From Massilia litorea (GTDB lineage: Bacteria; Pseudomonadota; Gammaproteobacteria; Burkholderiales; Burkholderiaceae_D), in contig NZ_CP062941.1 of NCBI RefSeq assembly GCF_015101885.1, forward strand, positions 3,534,001-3,598,000: 64,000 bases of DNA, given 5' to 3'. This document shows positions 53,397 through 62,390 of the stretch, piece by piece (the first letter of the stretch is position 1; each line of letters begins with the position of its first letter). The translations under genes were made by a program, and so were the position numbers. The notes beneath the pieces were generated by a model that saw only the letters and a program-made list of their open reading frames with translations, had not been told where the DNA came from and made no database searches.

Positions 53397-55613
53397 ATGA
53401 CAAGTTCGACCGCAGTCGCCCACCGCATCTGCCCCTTCTGCGAGGCCAGTTGCGGCCTCGAACTGGACCTGGAGGAGGGCCGCGTCGTCCGCATTCGCGG
53501 CGACCGGAATGACGTGTTCTCGAAGGGCTTCCTCTGCCCCAAGGCCATCGGCCTGAAGGACCTGCACGACGACCCCGACCGCTTGCGCCTGCCCCTCATC
53601 AAGCGCGACGGCAAGTTCGTCGAAGCCAGCTGGATGGAGGCCTATGCGGAAATCGAGCGGCGCCTGCCGCCCATCATCGCGGCGGGAGGACCGGACGCGG
53701 TGGCGACCGTGCTGGGCAACCCGGTCTCGCACAAGATGAGCCTGATGCTCTACTTCCCGCGCCTGGCCAGGGCGCTCGGCACCCGCAACATGTTCTCGGC
53801 GTCGAGCGTGGACCAGGTGCCGAAGATGCTGTCCGTCGGTCTGATGTTCGGCAGCTGGCTGTCGGTTCCCGTCCCCGATATCGAACGTTGCGACTTCCTG
53901 CTGATCCTCGGCGCCAACCCGATGGTATCGAACGGCAGCCTGTGGACCGTGCCGGACTTCCGCGGCAAGGCCAAAGCACTGCGCGCGCGCGGCGGCAGGA
54001 TGGTCGTGGTGGACCCGCGCCGCACCGAGACCGCCGAGGTAGCCGATGCACACCATTTCATACGTCCCGGCGCCGATGTCTTCTTCCTGCTCGGCATGGT
54101 TCAGGCGCTGTTCGAGGAAGGGCTGGTGCGGCCGGGCCGGCTGGCCGCGCACTGCAACGGGTTCGAGGAACTTGCCGCGGCGGTGCGGGACTACGTGCCC
54201 GAACGCGTTGCCGCGCGCTGCGGCATCGATGCCGCCACCATCCGCGGCCTGGCCCGTACGCTCGCCGCCACGCCGCGCGCCGCCATCTACGGCCGCATCG
54301 GCACCTGCACCCAGCAGTTCGGCACCCTGTGCTCCTGGCTGATCGATGTGATCAATGTCCTGACCGGCCACCTGGACGAGGAGGGCGGCGCCATGTTTCC
54401 CAAGGCCGCGGCATTTGCCGCCAACACGCGCGGCAAGCCGGGCGCCGGTCGCGGGGTCGTCAGCGGCCGCCATCGCTCGCGAGTGTCGGGTGCCGTCGAG
54501 GTGGCGGGCGAGCTGCCGATCACCTGCCTGGCCGAGGAAATCGATACACCCGGCCCTGGACAGGTCAAGGCGCTGATTGCGATCGCCGGCAATCCGGTGC
54601 TGTCAAGCCCCAACGGCCCGCGCCTGGCCGCCGCACTGGACGGGCTCGAGTTCATGGTCAGCCTCGACATCTACCTCAACGAAACCTCGCGCCACGCCGA
54701 CGTGATCCTGCCCGGACCGTCACCGCTGGAGGACGCGCACTACGACGTCAGCTTCACCCAGTTCTCGCACCGGAATCACGCGCGCTACAGCCCGCCGGTG
54801 CTCCCGCGCCAGCCCGGCCAGCCCGACGAGTGGGAAAGCCTGCTGCGCATCGCCGCGATCGCGCAGGGGCAGGGCGCGAGTACCGACATCGAGGCGCTCG
54901 ACGCCGCCGCGCTGGAACAGGAGCTCGACAAGTTGTTCGGTCCGGCCGCCGCGCAGGTGATGGCGGCGCTGGCCCCGCAGCGCGGGCCGGAGCGCCTGCT
55001 CGACCTGGCCCTGCGCACCGGCCCTTACGGCGACGGGTTCGGCCGTATGCCCGCCGGCCTCACACTGGACAAGATCAGGCAGGCGCCGTCCGGTATCGAC
55101 CTGGGACCGATGACGCAGCGCATCCCGGAAGCCTTGCGCACGCCGTCCGGCAAGATCGAGCTGGCCCCGCCGATGCTGCTCGATGACCTGGCGCGCGTGG
55201 CGGCGGACCTCGCGGCGCCCGCACCGGATCTCGTGATCGTCGGCCGGCGCCAGCTGCGCTCCAACAACAGCTGGATGCACAACCTCCCGGCGCTGGCCAA
55301 GGGCGCCTACCGCTGCACGGCGCTGGTTCATCCGGTCGACGCCGCCCGGCTCGGCCTGTTTGACGGCGGCATGGCGCAACTGCGGAACGGCGAGCGCCGC
55401 ATCGACGTCCAGGTGGAAGTGAGCGACGAGATGATGCCCGGCGTGGTCAGCCTGCCCCATGGCTGGGGCCATGACCTGGCCGGCACCCGGCTCGGCGTGG
55501 CGGCCGGGCGGCCCGGTGTCAACCTGAACGCGCTGCTCGACGAAAACCTGCGCGACCCCTTGTCGGGTAACGCAGTCCTGTCGGGCGTGGCAGTAGAGAT
55601 GGCGCCGCTCTGA
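53397..55613 (+). CDS. Molybdopterin-dependent oxidoreductase (bis-MGD family)
   Basis: 738 residues. [4Fe-4S] site CPFCEASCG...KGFLCPKA at the N-terminus, then molybdopterin domains (DFLLILGANPMVSNGSLW, VVVDPRRTETAEVADAHHFI) and the dinucleotide-binding C-terminal domain (RRQLRSNNSWMHNLP, VSLPHGWGHDL). Formate dehydrogenase alpha chains look similar, but I do not see their diagnostic active-site Cys or Sec motif, so the substrate is open. No electron-transfer subunit adjoins it. Confidence 0.88.
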   Translation: MTSSTAVAHRICPFCEASCGLELDLEEGRVVRIRGDRNDVFSKGFLCPKAIGLKDLHDDPDRLRLPLIKRDGKFVEASWMEAYAEIERRLPPIIAAGGPDAVATVLGNPVSHKMSLMLYFPRLARALGTRNMFSASSVDQVPKMLSVGLMFGSWLSVPVPDIERCDFLLILGANPMVSNGSLWTVPDFRGKAKALRARGGRMVVVDPRRTETAEVADAHHFIRPGADVFFLLGMVQALFEEGLVRPGRLAAHCNGFEELAAAVRDYVPERVAARCGIDAATIRGLARTLAATPRAAIYGRIGTCTQQFGTLCSWLIDVINVLTGHLDEEGGAMFPKAAAFAANTRGKPGAGRGVVSGRHRSRVSGAVEVAGELPITCLAEEIDTPGPGQVKALIAIAGNPVLSSPNGPRLAAALDGLEFMVSLDIYLNETSRHADVILPGPSPLEDAHYDVSFTQFSHRNHARYSPPVLPRQPGQPDEWESLLRIAAIAQGQGASTDIEALDAAALEQELDKLFGPAAAQVMAALAPQRGPERLLDLALRTGPYGDGFGRMPAGLTLDKIRQAPSGIDLGPMTQRIPEALRTPSGKIELAPPMLLDDLARVAADLAAPAPDLVIVGRRQLRSNNSWMHNLPALAKGAYRCTALVHPVDAARLGLFDGGMAQLRNGERRIDVQVEVSDEMMPGVVSLPHGWGHDLAGTRLGVAAGRPGVNLNALLDENLRDPLSGNAVLSGVAVEMAPL

Positions 55614-55635
55614 GGCGCCATCTGCCGGAACCGAA

Positions 55636-56517
55636 TCAGGCCCGCGCTAGTACCACGGCCGGCTGCCTGCCGAGCACGAGAAAACCGAAGGCCGTCGCCA
55701 GCACGTACATGCTGGCGGAGTAGATCGCCGCCGGTACCATCAGCTTGAAGTCGCCCAGCACCGATACCGCGACAAAAATCGCCAGCGTCGAGTTGTGGAT
55801 GCCGATTTCGTAGCCGATCGCGATCGCATTCGGCTTGTCCAGCCCCATGAGGCGCGGCACGTAGTAACCCAGTCCGAGGCTGATTGCGTTGAAGGCAATG
55901 ACGGCCAGTCCGATCGAGGCGAACGAAGCGGTCAGCGAGGTCCACTCCTTGGCCATGGCGATCAGTGCCAGCGCGGCCAGGACCACTATCGAAAAAGCCT
56001 TCATGGGTTTTTCCGAGCGCGCGGCAAACGCCGGCGCCCGGCTTTTCACGAACATGCCGATCACCACCGGCACCAGCACGATGCCGATCACCTCGATCAC
56101 TTTACCGGTTTGCATGGGCACGACCTGGCCGGTCCTGGCGAAGGTATTGATCGCAAAGTTGCCGATCAGGGGCAGGCTGACGATCGACAGCACCGTATTA
56201 ATGGCCGTCAGCGAAATATTCATTGCGACGTTGCCGCCGAAAAGATGGCTGTACAGGTTTGCCGATACGCCGCCCGGTGAGGCCGCGAGCAGCATCAGGC
56301 CGACGGCGTACACCGGTGACACGTCCAGCGCCACGATCAGGCCGTAGCAGACTGCAGGCAGCACCAATGCCTGCAGCACGAGTGCCAGCACCACCGGTTT
56401 GGGATGGCCGAGCAGGCGGCGAAAGTCGGCAAGGGTGAGCGACAGGCCCAGTCCGAACATGATCAGGGCGAGTGCGCCGATCAGCAGGGTCGGTAACAGC
56501 GTGATAAAACTGCTCAT
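55636..56517 (-). CDS. Bile acid:sodium symporter (BASS) family transporter
   Basis: 293 residues, about nine to ten transmembrane helices. FGLGLSLTLADFRRLLGHPK near the start, LMLLAASPGGVSANLYSHLFGGNVAMNISLT (crossover motif) and GYEIGIHNSTLAIFVA fit the BASS family. It should import an organic anion with sodium. The aldolase gene lies 142 bases upstream on the same strand. Confidence 0.9.
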   Translation of the reverse strand: MSSFITLLPTLLIGALALIMFGLGLSLTLADFRRLLGHPKPVVLALVLQALVLPAVCYGLIVALDVSPVYAVGLMLLAASPGGVSANLYSHLFGGNVAMNISLTAINTVLSIVSLPLIGNFAINTFARTGQVVPMQTGKVIEVIGIVLVPVVIGMFVKSRAPAFAARSEKPMKAFSIVVLAALALIAMAKEWTSLTASFASIGLAVIAFNAISLGLGYYVPRLMGLDKPNAIAIGYEIGIHNSTLAIFVAVSVLGDFKLMVPAAIYSASMYVLATAFGFLVLGRQPAVVLARA

Positions 56518-56659
56518 TCATGTCTCCTTGTTGTTGGTATGGGAAAGAACAAATCACACGAACCAGTAGAGCGAGCGAGCCGGCCCGTCCCTCGGCCCGC
56601 CATCGGGGACGCAGGCGGGGTGAGGGAAGGGCCGTCGCGCGCGCCCGGGTCAGGACGGG

Positions 56660-57418
56660 TTAGGTCAGGTAGCTGTCGTCGACGCGGTCGAGCTTGCGTA
56701 GCAGCGCAGGCCAGGCGAAGGCTCCGCCCATTCCCGAGGTCTGGGCCCTGAGCGCTTCGGCGGCGCTGCCCAGGATCTCGGGTGCGATCATTCCCAGTTC
56801 GGCGCCGCCCGATTGTGCGGCCAGCTGGATCTGGCACGTGCTTTCGAAGGTGTACATCGACAGGAAGGCATCGGGGATGCTGGCGCCGACCGTCAGCAAG
56901 CCGTGGTTGCGCAACATGAGGAAATTGGCCATGCCCAGGTCGTCCTGCAGGCGCGGCTTTTCGGCATCGTGCAGCGCGACGCCTTCGTAGTCGTGATACG
57001 CGAGCGAGGCGAGAACGAACATCGATTGCTGGGATATCGGCAACACGCCATTGCGCTGGGCGCTGACGCCCACCCCGGCGCGGGTATGGGTATGAATCAC
57101 GCATTGCGCGTCGTCGCGCACGGCGTGGATGGCGCTGTGGATGACGAAACCGGCGCGGTTGACCGGCAAGGGCGACTCGGAAAGCTTGTTGCCGTCCTGG
57201 TCGACCTTGATCAGGGACGATGCGGTGATCTCGTCGAACATCATTCCGTAGGGGTTGATCAGGAAGTGGTGCTCGGGCCCGGGCACCCGGGCACTGATAT
57301 GCGTGAAGATCAGGTCGCTCCAGCCGTACATCGCAACGAGCCGGTAACAGGCGGCCAGATCGCATCGCAGTTGCCACTCGTCGGCGCTGACCTGGTCTTT
57401 AAGAGAAGGGATATGCAT
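56660..57418 (-). CDS. Class II aldolase/adducin family protein
   Basis: 252 residues with the zinc-binding pattern of the family: HISARVPG, HSAIHAVRDDAQCVIHTHTRAG (two His) and a later His in LRNHGLLTVG. Members cleave aldols or decarboxylate, and many act on sugar acids. It lies between the BASS transporter and the HD protein on the same strand, suggesting one catabolic unit. Confidence 0.9.
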   Translation of the reverse strand: MHIPSLKDQVSADEWQLRCDLAACYRLVAMYGWSDLIFTHISARVPGPEHHFLINPYGMMFDEITASSLIKVDQDGNKLSESPLPVNRAGFVIHSAIHAVRDDAQCVIHTHTRAGVGVSAQRNGVLPISQQSMFVLASLAYHDYEGVALHDAEKPRLQDDLGMANFLMLRNHGLLTVGASIPDAFLSMYTFESTCQIQLAAQSGGAELGMIAPEILGSAAEALRAQTSGMGGAFAWPALLRKLDRVDDSYLT

Positions 57419-57442
57419 GCGGGTTTCTCCGGTGATGTGGGT

Positions 57443-58033
57443 TCAGGCCGATTGTTCGGCAGGCGTATCCGTCTTATAAATACTGCGGCGCGGCTTGGCG
57501 AATACGCGGCGCAGCATCGGCTCGAATTCGGAGAGCGGCAGTGTTTCCGCCTGCCTGTCGAATGCCGGCGCGTCGTACAGGTCGCAGAATTCGGCCGTGT
57601 AGTCGTAAAACTGGTGGCCCGCGAACTGGTCGCGCATCTCGCGGTTCAAGCCCAGGTGATGGAAAAAATAATAGCCCTGGAATACGCCGTGGTTCTGCAC
57701 CATCCAGTGATTGGCGTCGGTCACAAAAGGTTTCAGGATGGCCGCCGCGATATCGGGGTGATTGAAGCTGCCCAGTGTGTCCCCGATATCGTGCAGCAGT
57801 GCGCAGACCACGTATTCCTCGTCCCGCCCATCCCGCAAGGCCCGGGTCGCGGTTTGCAGCGAGTGCGTATAGCGGTCGACCGGAAAGCCGCCGTAGTCGC
57901 CCTCGAGGATCTTCAGGTGGGCCATGATGCGGTCGGGCAGGGCTTTTGTATAGGGCACGAATTCCTGGCCGATCAGCTGCCAGTCTTCCCGGGTACTGTC
58001 CTTCATGTTGCTGAAACTTGCGCGCAAGTTCAT
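57443..58033 (-). CDS. HD-domain protein of the PhnZ/TmpB-like oxygenase type
   Basis: 196 residues with PVDRYTHSLQTATRA (His57) and VCALLHDIGD (His81, Asp82), later HWMVQNHGVFQGYYFFHHLG. The spacing and extra His/Glu residues resemble mixed-valent di-iron HD oxygenases that break C-P bonds or oxidise small diols. A phosphohydrolase role cannot be excluded. First of the HD-aldolase-BASS run. Confidence 0.8.
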   Translation of the reverse strand: MNLRASFSNMKDSTREDWQLIGQEFVPYTKALPDRIMAHLKILEGDYGGFPVDRYTHSLQTATRALRDGRDEEYVVCALLHDIGDTLGSFNHPDIAAAILKPFVTDANHWMVQNHGVFQGYYFFHHLGLNREMRDQFAGHQFYDYTAEFCDLYDAPAFDRQAETLPLSEFEPMLRRVFAKPRRSIYKTDTPAEQSA

Positions 58034-58127
58034 GGTTGTCGTCTCCTGTTTCTTGTTCTGGAAAGAACCGCTGTGGTTCTCTACCGATGGTATGACAGGT
58101 AGCGCTTTGAGGTTGTAATTTTTTTAT

Positions 58128-59165
58128 TCACGGGCGCCACGAATGCTGCGGCGTCTGGCCCGGCACCAGCACCGTACGCTTCCCATCCTCGCCGGGGGCG
58201 GACAAGATATCGCCCTCCATGCTCTCCAGTAGCCGGCACGCGTGTCCATAGCCAATGCGCAGGTGCCGCTGAACCAGCGAAATCGACGCACGCTGGCTAC
58301 GTATCACGAGCGATCGGGCGGCGCCATACAGCGGATCGCGCAACGCTTCCTTTCCTTGCCCCGGCGCCTCCGGATCGGCAGCTTGATCCGGCAGCGCATC
58401 GTCGGCGCCGGTGCCTTGCCGCGCAAGTTCGGCTGCGTCGAACTGTCCGAAGGCAAAGATGTCGACTTCGAATGCGCCGTCTTCCAGGGCACTTTCGGAT
58501 CCGATCGACATCGTGATCGCGGCGCGTGGATGGACCCGGGCACGGACCAGATGGATCGCTTCCTTGATTTCGCTGCCGCCTATCGTTGTCGAGGCAGCGC
58601 GGATGCCGACGCAGACGCCATGCGCGGCGCGCAGACCCGGGCCTCGGGAATCGGCCTGCCTGATCGCCTCCAGGGCCGCAAGCGAGGCACGCGTGCCGCC
58701 CGTAGCGTGTCCGCATCCGAAACGAACTGCAGCCCCGCGCGAAGTTCCCAGGATGTGGCTGACGTCGTCCCAGTCGCAACCGACCGGCTGGTCCTGTCCG
58801 TCGCGTCTCAGTATTGTCCGGAGCAGGCGGCTCACTAGCTGCCGGCGCCGTCCCCGCGTCACGGCCACCACGGCATCGAAGGCGGCCTCGAGTTCGCCCC
58901 GGTGCGTTTCGTCCGGCGCGACCGGCCCGTCCTCGATCTCGACGACGGCAAGGCGCAGCGCGCCGCCGGTGTGCCGCCTTGCGATGCGTACCGCCTGCGC
59001 GCTTGCCGCAGCGTACGCAAAGGGGCCAGCGGCGATCACCAGGATCGGGGTGCCGCTGCGTGCCGGCGCCTGCACGGGGATCATCTCCGGCGCGGCGGCA
59101 TGGCCATCGGCGCCGACCTCGTGGAGTTCGACGAAGCTGCCTGCAAACGGTCCGTTCCCCTTCAT
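58128..59165 (-). CDS. Degenerate FtsZ-like domain fused to an FtsK gamma winged helix
   Basis: 345 residues. Residues about 38-242 align with FtsZ: the nucleotide motif is lost (AAGPFAYAAAS in place of GGGTGTG), a T7-like loop CDWDDVSHIL (130-139) remains, and the C-terminal tubulin-like half is clear (AAHGVCVGIRA, SEIKEAIHLVRA, EVDIFAFGQF). An acidic linker leads to 277-335, DPLYGAARSLVIRSQRASIS, QRHLRIGYGHACRLLESME and GKRTVLVPG, the fold that reads KOPS in FtsK. FtsK's recognition-helix Asn-Arg is Gly-His here. The start overlaps the upstream stop (ATGA). Confidence 0.82.
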   Translation of the reverse strand: MKGNGPFAGSFVELHEVGADGHAAAPEMIPVQAPARSGTPILVIAAGPFAYAAASAQAVRIARRHTGGALRLAVVEIEDGPVAPDETHRGELEAAFDAVVAVTRGRRRQLVSRLLRTILRRDGQDQPVGCDWDDVSHILGTSRGAAVRFGCGHATGGTRASLAALEAIRQADSRGPGLRAAHGVCVGIRAASTTIGGSEIKEAIHLVRARVHPRAAITMSIGSESALEDGAFEVDIFAFGQFDAAELARQGTGADDALPDQAADPEAPGQGKEALRDPLYGAARSLVIRSQRASISLVQRHLRIGYGHACRLLESMEGDILSAPGEDGKRTVLVPGQTPQHSWRP

Positions 59166-59851
59166 ACGGATGACGGATGCAGGAGCGCTTCGAGTGAGCA
59201 GTGCGCGAGGAAACAGTCCGCCATTGCACGCGACACGCGGGCGTGCTCGTCCTCCACCCTGGCGACCGCTTGAGCCAGCAAATTGCGCGCCGCGTCGGTA
59301 CCGATGTCGAAGGTCTGGTGGACGTGGAGATTCGTTTCTCCGAGATCGTGAATCCGATCCGGCGGTTCCGGATCGGTCTTCAGGATGCTCCTTTCGAGCG
59401 TCCGGCCGTCGGCCGACACACGGCCCGGGCAGTAGTCCGAGCGGAATACCTGGTACCACTCGCTTTTCGGATGAAGGTGCGCACGCATTCGCTGCCGCAG
59501 CTGCTTGTCCTCGATGACGGTCAGCGTGTTGCGCGACATGTGCCACAACCGGCCCACGATCGATCCCTGCGCTTTGCCGAGGTCCGCAAACGCGTCGTCC
59601 ACCGCTTCGGCCTGCCCGGCGACCGGGCGCGGTCCTGCCGCGAACCCGGCAGCCTTCCCGAACAGCGGTTCGTCGGCGAACACGGTCCTTGTCCCCCGGA
59701 GACGCCAGGCCATGCGGTCCATGTCGACGTACAGCAGGTAGTACGATGGCCAGTGCCATCTTGTCTTGTCGGGACTCGCGAGCAGCGCGAGGATGAACTG
59801 GTGGAGGTCCCGTACTTCGCGGAGTATCTCGTCTGGCGCTGTGTGCATCAT
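59162..59851 (-). CDS. Unknown protein of the ankyrin/FtsZ-FtsK operon
   Basis: I start it at ATG 59851 (MMHTAPDEILREVRDLHQFI) with AGGA just upstream; a longer frame begins only with TTG inside the previous gene. 229 residues, soluble, with Trp/Tyr-rich patches (RWHWPSYYLLYVDMDRMAWR) and an acidic, helical C-terminus (ARVEDEHARVSRAMADCFL). No family recognised. The stop overlaps the start of the FtsZ/FtsK fusion gene by 4 bases. Confidence 0.72.
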   Translation of the reverse strand: MMHTAPDEILREVRDLHQFILALLASPDKTRWHWPSYYLLYVDMDRMAWRLRGTRTVFADEPLFGKAAGFAAGPRPVAGQAEAVDDAFADLGKAQGSIVGRLWHMSRNTLTVIEDKQLRQRMRAHLHPKSEWYQVFRSDYCPGRVSADGRTLERSILKTDPEPPDRIHDLGETNLHVHQTFDIGTDAARNLLAQAVARVEDEHARVSRAMADCFLAHCSLEALLHPSSV

Positions 59852-59880
59852 CGTCCTGGTCGGGAATGAGTCGATCGAAT

Positions 59881-60372
59881 TCAGTCCGGGGATTCGCCAC
59901 GCAGGCGCGGCCCCCAAAGAAAGCGGGGCAGCGACAGGCGCAATTCGTCGTCGGTCTGGTCAGGGACCCCGCGCAGGTCGAGCACCCATTCGCGTACCAC
60001 GCTGCCGGAGACGATCTCGAGATGGATTTCGTCGTCGGTGAACGTGTGGGGCGGGTAGCCGGTGCGCCGTATGGGTCCACGGGTACCCCGGAGCATCCCG
60101 CTGAACCAGGTTGCCGCCAGCGGCGTATCGGGCCGGCCGAACAGCTGCGCGAGCAGGTCCTCCACCGGCGCCTTGAGTTCGGTGAGATACAGTACGCGGC
60201 CGCTGTCCCGTTCCGCCACCTCCCAGGTGGCGCGGTAACCGTTGGAGCATCCTGGCCAGGGGCGAAAGCGGGGGCGGGGCGACAGCGACGCCAGCCAGTC
60301 GTTGAGCGGGAAGGACTGGAGCGAATAGACCGTGCCGTCGAGGTGCAGGTGCTCCGCGAAATCGTAGCTCAT
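59881..60372 (-). CDS. Unknown protein of the ankyrin/FtsZ-FtsK operon
   Basis: 163 residues, soluble, beta-rich, with a conserved-looking core (NGYRATWEVAERDSGRVLYL, EIHLEIVSGSVVREWVLDLR). Its ATG overlaps the ankyrin stop codon by 4 bases (ATGA), and its end is 29 bases before the next gene. No family recognised. Confidence 0.72.
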   Translation of the reverse strand: MSYDFAEHLHLDGTVYSLQSFPLNDWLASLSPRPRFRPWPGCSNGYRATWEVAERDSGRVLYLTELKAPVEDLLAQLFGRPDTPLAATWFSGMLRGTRGPIRRTGYPPHTFTDDEIHLEIVSGSVVREWVLDLRGVPDQTDDELRLSLPRFLWGPRLRGESPD

Positions 60373-61583
60373 CGGGCGCCCTCCGGCCCCCAGGCCAGCC
60401 CGGCCAGTGTCCGCAGCAGTTCCGCGTCGGCGGGGGTGATGCCTTCGTGCCCTGCGGCCGCCTCGGTCACGCGCCTTGCATCCAGCCTGTCCCCGGCGTC
60501 GCGCAGGTCCGCGCCGGCCGGGCGCACTCCCTGCCGGAGCAGGAAGACGAGCATGTCGGCGCGCTCTGCCACCAGGTCGGACTCGTCCGAGTAAAGATCG
60601 TGCGGCCGCGAAGCGAGCGCGGTACGGAACGCGAGGCTGCCTGCGGCCTGCAGGTCGGCGCCGGCGGCAAGCAGCATCCGGACGGTGGTGGCATCCAGCG
60701 AGGCGACACCGGCAAGCAGTGCCGCGCCACCGTCGGCATGCACGTTCGCGCCATGCCCCAGCAGCCAGGCAACTGCCTCTTGCGCCATGTTCCTGGCGGC
60801 GGCCGCGAGGGCGCGGGCGCCGTCGGCGCGGATGTCGGCCCCTTGGGCCAGCAGGAAGTCGAGCATGCCTGTGTTGTCGGCGGCAGCGGCGGCCGGCAGC
60901 GCCACCGTGAGCATGTCGGCGCACGCCAGGCCGCCTTCCAGCAACCGAAGCAGGATGTTCTGGTAGTCGTGGTTGGTGCGCCCGGGCGCGAGATGGCCCG
61001 ATTCAGGCAGGAAACGGCTGTGCACGCCCTGGGCGGGCGTCAGGATCGCTGCGTGGCCATCGGCCCGCGGGTCGGCGCCGTGCGCGAGCGCCAGTGCGAC
61101 GCCTTCGGGATCGGCGTGGCGGCACGCCATCTCCAGGTACCGGTTCCAGAACGCGGCGCGCCAGTCGTCTGCGCGTGTGCCGTCGTGGCCGAAGGTTTCG
61201 CGCAGGCCCGCGAGGCGGCCCGCGATGAAGGCGCCGAGCCAGGCATCGGATGCGGCGACCGGCAGGGCCGGGCCGTTGTCGCTAACCGCGGCGGCGACCG
61301 CCTCTGGCCAGGGCGCGTCGAGTTCGTCGATCTGCTCTTTCAGGAGGCCGACGGCGAGCCGGAAGTCGAAATCGAATGCGGAGCCGCATGCCAGCACGGC
61401 CGCCAGCTTCAGGCAGGGCGCCAATGCGCTGGTGCCGAGAAAAGACAGCATGGCATCCTCGTAGCGCGGAACGTTGTGGAACGGCGCCATCTGGCTGCGC
61501 TCGAGCAGTTCGTGCCAGTTGCCACGAATGTCGTCGAGCGTGCTGCAGTGTTCGAGGGGCAGGTACCAGCGGAGATCGGACAT
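60369..61583 (-). CDS. Ankyrin-repeat protein
   Basis: 404 residues. An N-terminal helical domain (about 1-160) is followed by ankyrin-type repeats (about 165-330): ALALAHGADPRADGHAAI, LDFLLAQGADIRADGARAL, VAWLLGHGANVHADGGAALL and VRMLLAAGADLQAAGSLAF. No signal peptide. It should be a protein-binding scaffold or sensor. It is the first gene of a four-gene coupled operon, and a 17-bp operator-like palindrome lies 79-95 bases upstream. Confidence 0.85.
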   Translation of the reverse strand: MSDLRWYLPLEHCSTLDDIRGNWHELLERSQMAPFHNVPRYEDAMLSFLGTSALAPCLKLAAVLACGSAFDFDFRLAVGLLKEQIDELDAPWPEAVAAAVSDNGPALPVAASDAWLGAFIAGRLAGLRETFGHDGTRADDWRAAFWNRYLEMACRHADPEGVALALAHGADPRADGHAAILTPAQGVHSRFLPESGHLAPGRTNHDYQNILLRLLEGGLACADMLTVALPAAAAADNTGMLDFLLAQGADIRADGARALAAAARNMAQEAVAWLLGHGANVHADGGAALLAGVASLDATTVRMLLAAGADLQAAGSLAFRTALASRPHDLYSDESDLVAERADMLVFLLRQGVRPAGADLRDAGDRLDARRVTEAAAGHEGITPADAELLRTLAGLAWGPEGAR

Positions 61584-61661
61584 GTTGTCGGGTCCTGGAA
61601 AGGGATGGCGCGGCCGCCACAGGCAGCGGCCACTGAAACGGGAACATGATAGGCCGGCGTG

Positions 61662-61678
61662 GCGACAACGGATGTCGC
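61662..61678. promoter_or_regulatory. Palindrome GCGACA-N5-TGTCGC upstream of the ankyrin operon
   Basis: A perfect 17-bp inverted repeat, found again twice (with one change each) in the promoter region of the WYL regulator gene at 62638-62654 and 62664-62680. This sharing suggests one regulator for both. The 280-base gap also has an AT-rich stretch (61730-61765) that may hold the promoter. Confidence 0.65.
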
Positions 61679-61863
61679 AGCACGGCCGGCGCGCGGGAAC
61701 TCATGGTTCGCGGCCTCGATCGATGATGGGGTATTTCATTATTATTGCCTACCTGAAACAAAATGTCATCGTATCAATTCGCCGCGCGCCGCCGTGCCGC
61801 AACGGTTGCAGCCCGTGCGGCAGGGCAGGCCGCCAGCCTGGCAGGGATTCTTCCCGGGGCGGC

Positions 61864-62376
61864 TCAGGCGGATGCGGAGCAGCGTGACAGGAAAGCGCCG
61901 AACAGTTCGCGCAGCAAGGGGATGCGGTGGTTCAGGCGATGGTCGCCCTGCACCAGGTGCAGGGTACAGCCGCGCAGGCGTGCGTAGCGGATCGCGTGCT
62001 CGCAGGGGATGAGGTCGTCGTCCCAGCCGTGCACGATCTCCGCATGGGTGGCCAGCAGGGCCGGGGCCTGGGTCGGATAATCCGGCATGTACACGGCGGG
62101 GGCGAGCAGGAACACGCCGTGCGCGTCGAGCCAGGCCGACGCTTCCGCGGCCACCCAACCGCCCATGCTCGATCCCACCAGCAGCAGCGGCCGGTCGAGG
62201 ACGCTGCAGGCCTTTCTCAACTGTTCCAGCCGCAGTGCCGGATCGGCGGTGTGCGTGTAATCGAGGCTGGCGACGTCCCAGCCCTGCTGCCATGCCACCG
62301 CCGCCAGTGCCGCGATCTTGGCGCCGGCCGGCCCGCTTTCCTTCCCGTGCACGAAGTGGATCAATCCCTTGTTCAT
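61864..62376 (-). CDS. Alpha/beta hydrolase, YqiA/RBBP9-like
   Basis: 170 residues from ATG 62376 (MNKGLIHFVHGKESGPAGAK). Nucleophile motif LLVGSSMGGWVAAE (Ser), later Asp in IVHGWDDDLIPCEHA and His in LVQGDHRLNHRI complete a serine-hydrolase triad. Small esterase of unknown substrate. It follows a 66-residue gene on the same strand after 14 bases. Confidence 0.85.
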   Translation of the reverse strand: MNKGLIHFVHGKESGPAGAKIAALAAVAWQQGWDVASLDYTHTADPALRLEQLRKACSVLDRPLLLVGSSMGGWVAAEASAWLDAHGVFLLAPAVYMPDYPTQAPALLATHAEIVHGWDDDLIPCEHAIRYARLRGCTLHLVQGDHRLNHRIPLLRELFGAFLSRCSASA

Positions 62377-62390
62377 CGGCGTGCGCGCGC

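Noticed and set aside
53397..55613. Naming the molybdopterin enzyme fdhF or a formate dehydrogenase
   Set aside because: The family fits, but the active-site residue typical of formate dehydrogenases is not evident and no FDH partner genes adjoin it.
58128..60080. A 650-codon open frame extending the FtsZ/FtsK fusion far upstream
   Set aside because: The extra N-terminal part overlaps two better genes in another frame, is Arg/Pro-rich shadow sequence, and ATG 59165 has the ATGA coupling.
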